A stretch of DNA of 64,000 bases from Euryodendron excelsum (Eukaryota > Streptophyta > Magnoliopsida > Ericales > Pentaphylacaceae), in contig CM065389.1 in the NCBI GenBank assembly GCA_033060915.1, forward strand, positions 17,667,501-17,731,500, read 5' to 3'. This document shows positions 59,830 to 64,000 of the stretch, piece after piece. Positions within the stretch are counted from its first letter, which is position 1. Each line of letters begins with the position of its first letter. The notes beneath the pieces were generated by a model that was not told the origin of the DNA, did no database searches, and was given only the letters and a program-made list of their open reading frames with translations. The position numbers and the translations under genes were made by a program.

Positions 59830-62660
59830 ATCTCCCCTATTGACATACTCAATGTGTGCGCTGACAAAATGCAAAAATGATAATGCAACATTCAGACATA
59901 ACATAACTAAAACAAACTTTTGCATTAAGGCAATAATATCCTGAAAATGTTAAAATACAAATAACGAAGTGATCAATACTAACACAAGTACATAATAGTA
60001 ATCTACAAAGTCTTAGAGTTCTAACATGAGCCAAATAAGTCTCTCCAGCTATAGGCTTAGTTAGGGGATCCGCAACCAAGCGGGTCGTAAATATTTACTT
60101 TAAGATCACTTTCTTTTATGCAACCATATCTTTGATGTAATGATATCGCAAAGTTATAAACTTAGTTTGCTTCTTGCTACTCCAAGTAATGGCCCCCCCT
60201 TTAAGTATCAAAATATATCCTGATGTCGATTTTCATTCATTTACATTGCCTCCCCAATCAACATCACTGTATCCTACTAGGTGTAAATTCAGAGACTGGT
60301 AGAATAACATGTAATCTAAAGTCCCCTTGAGATATCATAGAATCCTTTTAATTGCTTTTCAATGAGCTAATCTAAGATTAGACTAGACCTACTGCGTAAC
60401 AAATATCGGGGCGAGTACACATCATAGCATACATCAAGATCCCAACATCACTAACATAAGGAACATGTGCCATTTGTTCTTTTTCCTCAGAACTCTTATA
60501 ACACATCTTAAGGCTTAGGTTTTCGTTCTTCGTAATAGGAGTATCTATGGGCGTGCAGTTTTGCATATAGAATCGTTCAAGTAATTTCTTAATGTAAGTC
60601 TCTTGAGACAAACCAAGAAATTTCTTGGAACGATCCCTAAAGGTCTTAACTCCGAGCACATAACTCGCTTCACTCAAGTCCTTCATCTCAAAAGTTGAGG
60701 ACAACCACTCTTGAGTGGCAACAATCAACTCCTTATAATTTTCAGCTAATAGAATGTCGTCTACATATAATGAAAGAATCAATAAACTATCCTTATACCA
60801 TTTAACATCCACACAGTGGTCTTCGTCAATCATCATAAACCCATTAGAAATAATAGCTTGATGAAATCTCAGATACCATTGTCTAGATGATTGCTTCAGG
60901 CCATAGATGGGTCGTTTAAGTTTGTAGACTTTCTGCTTTTGACTTATCGCCACGAAACCTTCAGCTTGATCTATATAAATCTCCTTATCTAGTTTTCCAT
61001 TAAGGAATGCAATTTTAACGTTCATTTGGTATAGTTCTAAATCTAAATGTGTGACAATGGTTGGAGAGAAGTTTTCTCGTAGTCCACACCCTCTCGTTGA
61101 GTGTAACCCTTAGCCACTAGATGATCCTCATACCTTTCTATGGATTAATCCAACTTGCGCTTGATTTTGAGAATTCATTTATTCCTAATAGTTTTGCATC
61201 CAAGCGGTTAATCAACCAAGTGCATGACTTGATTGACTTTCATGGACTTCATCTCATCATTCATTGTAATTGTCCACTCATTGCTAGCAGGTGACGATAG
61301 AGCCTCTTTAATAGTCTTAGGTTCTGTATTATCATATTGAGCAACCATAAAAGCTTCCAACTCAATCTCAAAAAGACGATGAGGAATAGTTCCACATTCA
61401 ATTCTATGCAATTATATGTCCAGAGTATCAACATCCATTGGAACTAGTCTATCATCAGGCAAATTGCTCCCACTATCCTTAGGAAATCAAGGAATTACTT
61501 CCCTACCATCTTTTAAAATAGTTGGAGCATCGTCCTATGAATCCAGTAGCTCAAAGAGTTTGATCTCTTTAGACACATCACCTCTACTAGGGAAACCCTC
61601 ATCGAGGAAAACAACGTCTTGTGACTCAAGTTTAGTCAGACTTCCATTAGGCTGCTCACTTAGAAACACATAGCCCTTAGAGTGTTTAGAATAATAAATG
61701 AAGATATACTTCTTCCCTCTAGGGCCTAACTTCCTATCTTACGAGAAGTGTTGCGTATATAAGTAGCCGATCCCCCTGGACACAAATTACCTAGATCAGG
61801 CTTTTTGCCAGTCCATAACTCATATGGGTGGAAGGTATTGATTTAAAAGGCACTCGGTTAAGGATGTAGGCAACAGTCAACAAAACTTCCCCCCCAATAT
61901 GAAATGGGAAGATTAGCTTGCACCATCATTGACCTAACCATATCAAACAATGTGCGATTCCTTCTCTTTGCTACACCATTTTGTTGTAGAGTTTTTGGAA
62001 TTATCAACTGTCTAAGTATCCCTTTATCTTTACAAAGTTTGATAAACTTCTTAGATAGATACTCATGACCTCGGTCAGTCTTAAGAGCCTTAATGCTCTT
62101 ATCTAACTGATTCTCAATCAACTTGACATATCATCTAAAGCAATCCCATGCTTTGGACTTATGGAAAAGTAGATAAACATGATTGAAACTCGAAAAGTCA
62201 TCCACAAATGTGATGAAATAGGGTGAACCATGTCTTACCTTAATATTCATTGAGCCATATATATCGGAGTGTATTAATTTCAATGGAATAGATGTCCCTC
62301 TGGCTTTCCCAAATGGATTTCTAGTTAATTTTCTTACAAGACAATTCTCACAGATGGGCAAATAAACTTTAGCAAGCAGGCCTAAGAGACCTTCTCGAGC
62401 TAACCAAGTCATGCGATCTTGCCTGATACGAGCTAGTCTAGTATGCTATTTAGTTGAATCAACATTACCCACAGATGTATTAAAAGAATAAGATTTATAG
62501 GCACAACTATTATTACTAGAACAAACAATATCCAATACAACAACACCATCTGTTATATAACCAAATCCATAATAATTCTGATCCTTATAAATGCAAACAC
62601 GCTGACCCTCAAAATGAAAAGTAAAGCCTATATACAGTAAACTACTAACTAATAACAAGT
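59830..62660 (-). pseudogene. Ty1/copia pol remnant
   Basis: Going down the - strand: pre-integrase FHFEGQRVCIYK (62658-62446), CENCLVRKLTRNPF and LIHSDIYGSMN..YFITFVDDFS (62412-62131), integrase core KTDRGHEYLSKKFIKLC and QNGVAKRRNRTL (62121-61858), linker LEAFMVAQYDNTEPKTIKEA (61411-61208), then RT in one open frame 61025-60378 with KIAFLNGKLDKEIYIDQAEG, YGLKQSSRQWY, an intact YVDDILL and MYAMMCTRPDICYAVG. RNase H follows in pieces (YSDVDWGGN about 60250; LVADPLTKPI about 60080). Part of RNase H, all of gag, and the 5' LTR are not found. Stops separate the blocks. Confidence 0.93.
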
Positions 62661-64000
62661 TTCATTGAATCCCTGGAGCATACAACCGATCATTGAGGTA
62701 CAATGTGTTGGCCTAAAAGGCAACCTAATAGAGGGGGCGAATTGAGTTTTTAAAAAATTTAAAGCAATTAAGATTAATTAATCTTAATCTAATCAATGGA
62801 ATAGTAATACAAGATATATGCAATGTAATGTAAGCAATAATAAAATGAAAACAGAGCACAAGAAAGTACAACAAGAATTACTGAGATTTAACCACAACTT
62901 GTGGTCTACGTCCTCAACCCAAGATCTTTTTGAAGTCTTCTTTTACTATGTAATCTCCAATTACAAAGTAGATACCGATTTCCAAAGTGCTTAGTTCACT
63001 TTTCTTGAACCTTACACCCAAGTTTCAATGCTATAAGAGTTTTATTCAAGCTCTCTCAAACTTATAAATGTTTTTCTTTTACAAGAGAACACTCAAACTC
63101 TCACTCATAAGTGTATAAAAGATTTACAATTGAAGTACACACCCTCTATGAAGATTAGATGAGGAAATGAATAGCTCACTTAATGCCAAAGTTGAAGACA
63201 AAGAGAATTTTTAGACTTGTCAGCTCTTGCTGATCAAAAGGTTGAATAATCTTATATCTCTTCATTATAAATGCATTTGGAGGCTTGTATATATGGTCCT
63301 AAATTGATTTCATCCGTTAGAGGTAGTTGGGAGTTCATTAAATGCCCGCCTAGTTCAATATAACTTTTAAAAATATAGTTGTTAGTCCTCAAGTGTCAAC
63401 ACATCAAGCCTGCATTCTTTAGAAGTTGCTCTCTGTCTCCATGTGTCAACATATCAAACTCATGTGCTGACACTTGATCATCCATTGTTCAAACATTGGT
63501 CTCTATCCCCATGTGTCGTTATATCATCCAGAAAAAGTCTTATGCTATTTTTGATCAATCTTAGCTTCAAAAACACTTCAAGTGCCTCAAGGAATCTTCT
63601 TTTTTGGGGTATAGTGATTCTTCAAAGCTTTCAATCCAAGGTGATAATTAAAGATTGTCTTCAATTCAATTTGGATTGTGTTGGGGACAGCGGAATTTCT
63701 CACGACCTGGCTATAGTGTATACGCATACTACCAAAAATTCTGATCTGATTAGCATAGCCTAATCTACGTGATTAGAATCATACCTTCGAGATCTCTCTA
63801 GTTTGATCCCGAATAACAAGAATCAGCACTAAGCATGAAACAACAGCTCGAACTCAACCTTCGGACTTCTGCTGTATTCCTTGTACAGGCCTTGCTCTAC
63901 AGAGAGTGGGCTCGCCACTGCTAGGTTTTCTCTTCATCACAAAAACGTGTATCTCTCAATTATGTGCAGAGTGTAACTCTAGTAGCTCTTAGAGCGCATA
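62661..64000. other. Unassigned repeat-like sequence
   Basis: Begins near 62708 with 'gttggcctaaaaggcaacct' and 'aatagagggggcgaattgag', a phrase type common in plant repeats. Three loose copies of 'ctctgtctccatgtgtcaac' and 'atatcaa' words occur at 63375-63530. The end (63677-64000) has 'gttggggacagcggaatttc' and leader-like CT/CA-rich sequence that may be another LTR. No coding region is recognised; the frame 63443-63763 matches nothing. Confidence 0.4.

Noticed and set aside
1..64000. tRNA, rRNA or other structured RNA genes
   Set aside because: None was seen by eye; the only tRNA-like word is the primer-binding site complement at 19818-19829.

Overview
This is nuclear DNA of a flowering plant. 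Genes have many short exons with GT-AG introns, the sequence is AT-rich with CT/GA and TA microsatellites, and most of the window is nested transposable elements. The species cannot be told from the sequence.

One protein-coding gene looks intact: a ubinuclein/HPC2-type subunit of the HIRA histone-chaperone complex on the + strand (37726-52174, 13 exons, about 760 codons, all junctions in frame). Its large introns 1, 5 and 12 hold decayed LINE fragments.

Upstream and divergent lies a B-class floral MADS-box pseudogene of the PISTILLATA/GLOBOSA type on the - strand. Exons 1-6 are at 32642-30924. The last exon, with the PI motif MPFAFREQPIQPNLQERI, is about 18.4 kb away at 12557-12409. What was intron 6 is now a nest of transposons. 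The pseudogene has several independent lesions.

Contents of that intron, left to right: a complete but dead Ty1/copia element (12904-20044, - strand) holding a CACTA-bordered insert that carries a formamidase exon; then CACTA-like material with a uracil phosphoribosyltransferase 3' end and a SKI2-type helicase exon; and within that a well-bounded CACTA element (22406-29125, 3-bp duplication AGG) with remains of two transposase genes.

Left flank (1-12400): an LTR-like fragment, diverged repeats in opposite orientations around a degenerate Phe/Lys-codon-like satellite, and a 5'-truncated copia with its 3' LTR. Between the MADS relic and the ubinuclein gene: a probable solo LTR (33366-35016, duplication GTGTT), a MITE and short tandem duplications.

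Right flank (52200-64000): a MITE, a hAT element with a perfect 8-bp duplication ACTGCAAT (55444-58563) that carries a BED-finger transposase start and a 14-3-3 exon, then a third decayed copia on the - strand.

The most interesting theme is repeated capture of host exons (formamidase, UPRT, SKI2, 14-3-3) by DNA transposons in one locus, together with a floral regulator pulled apart by transposon growth in a single intron.
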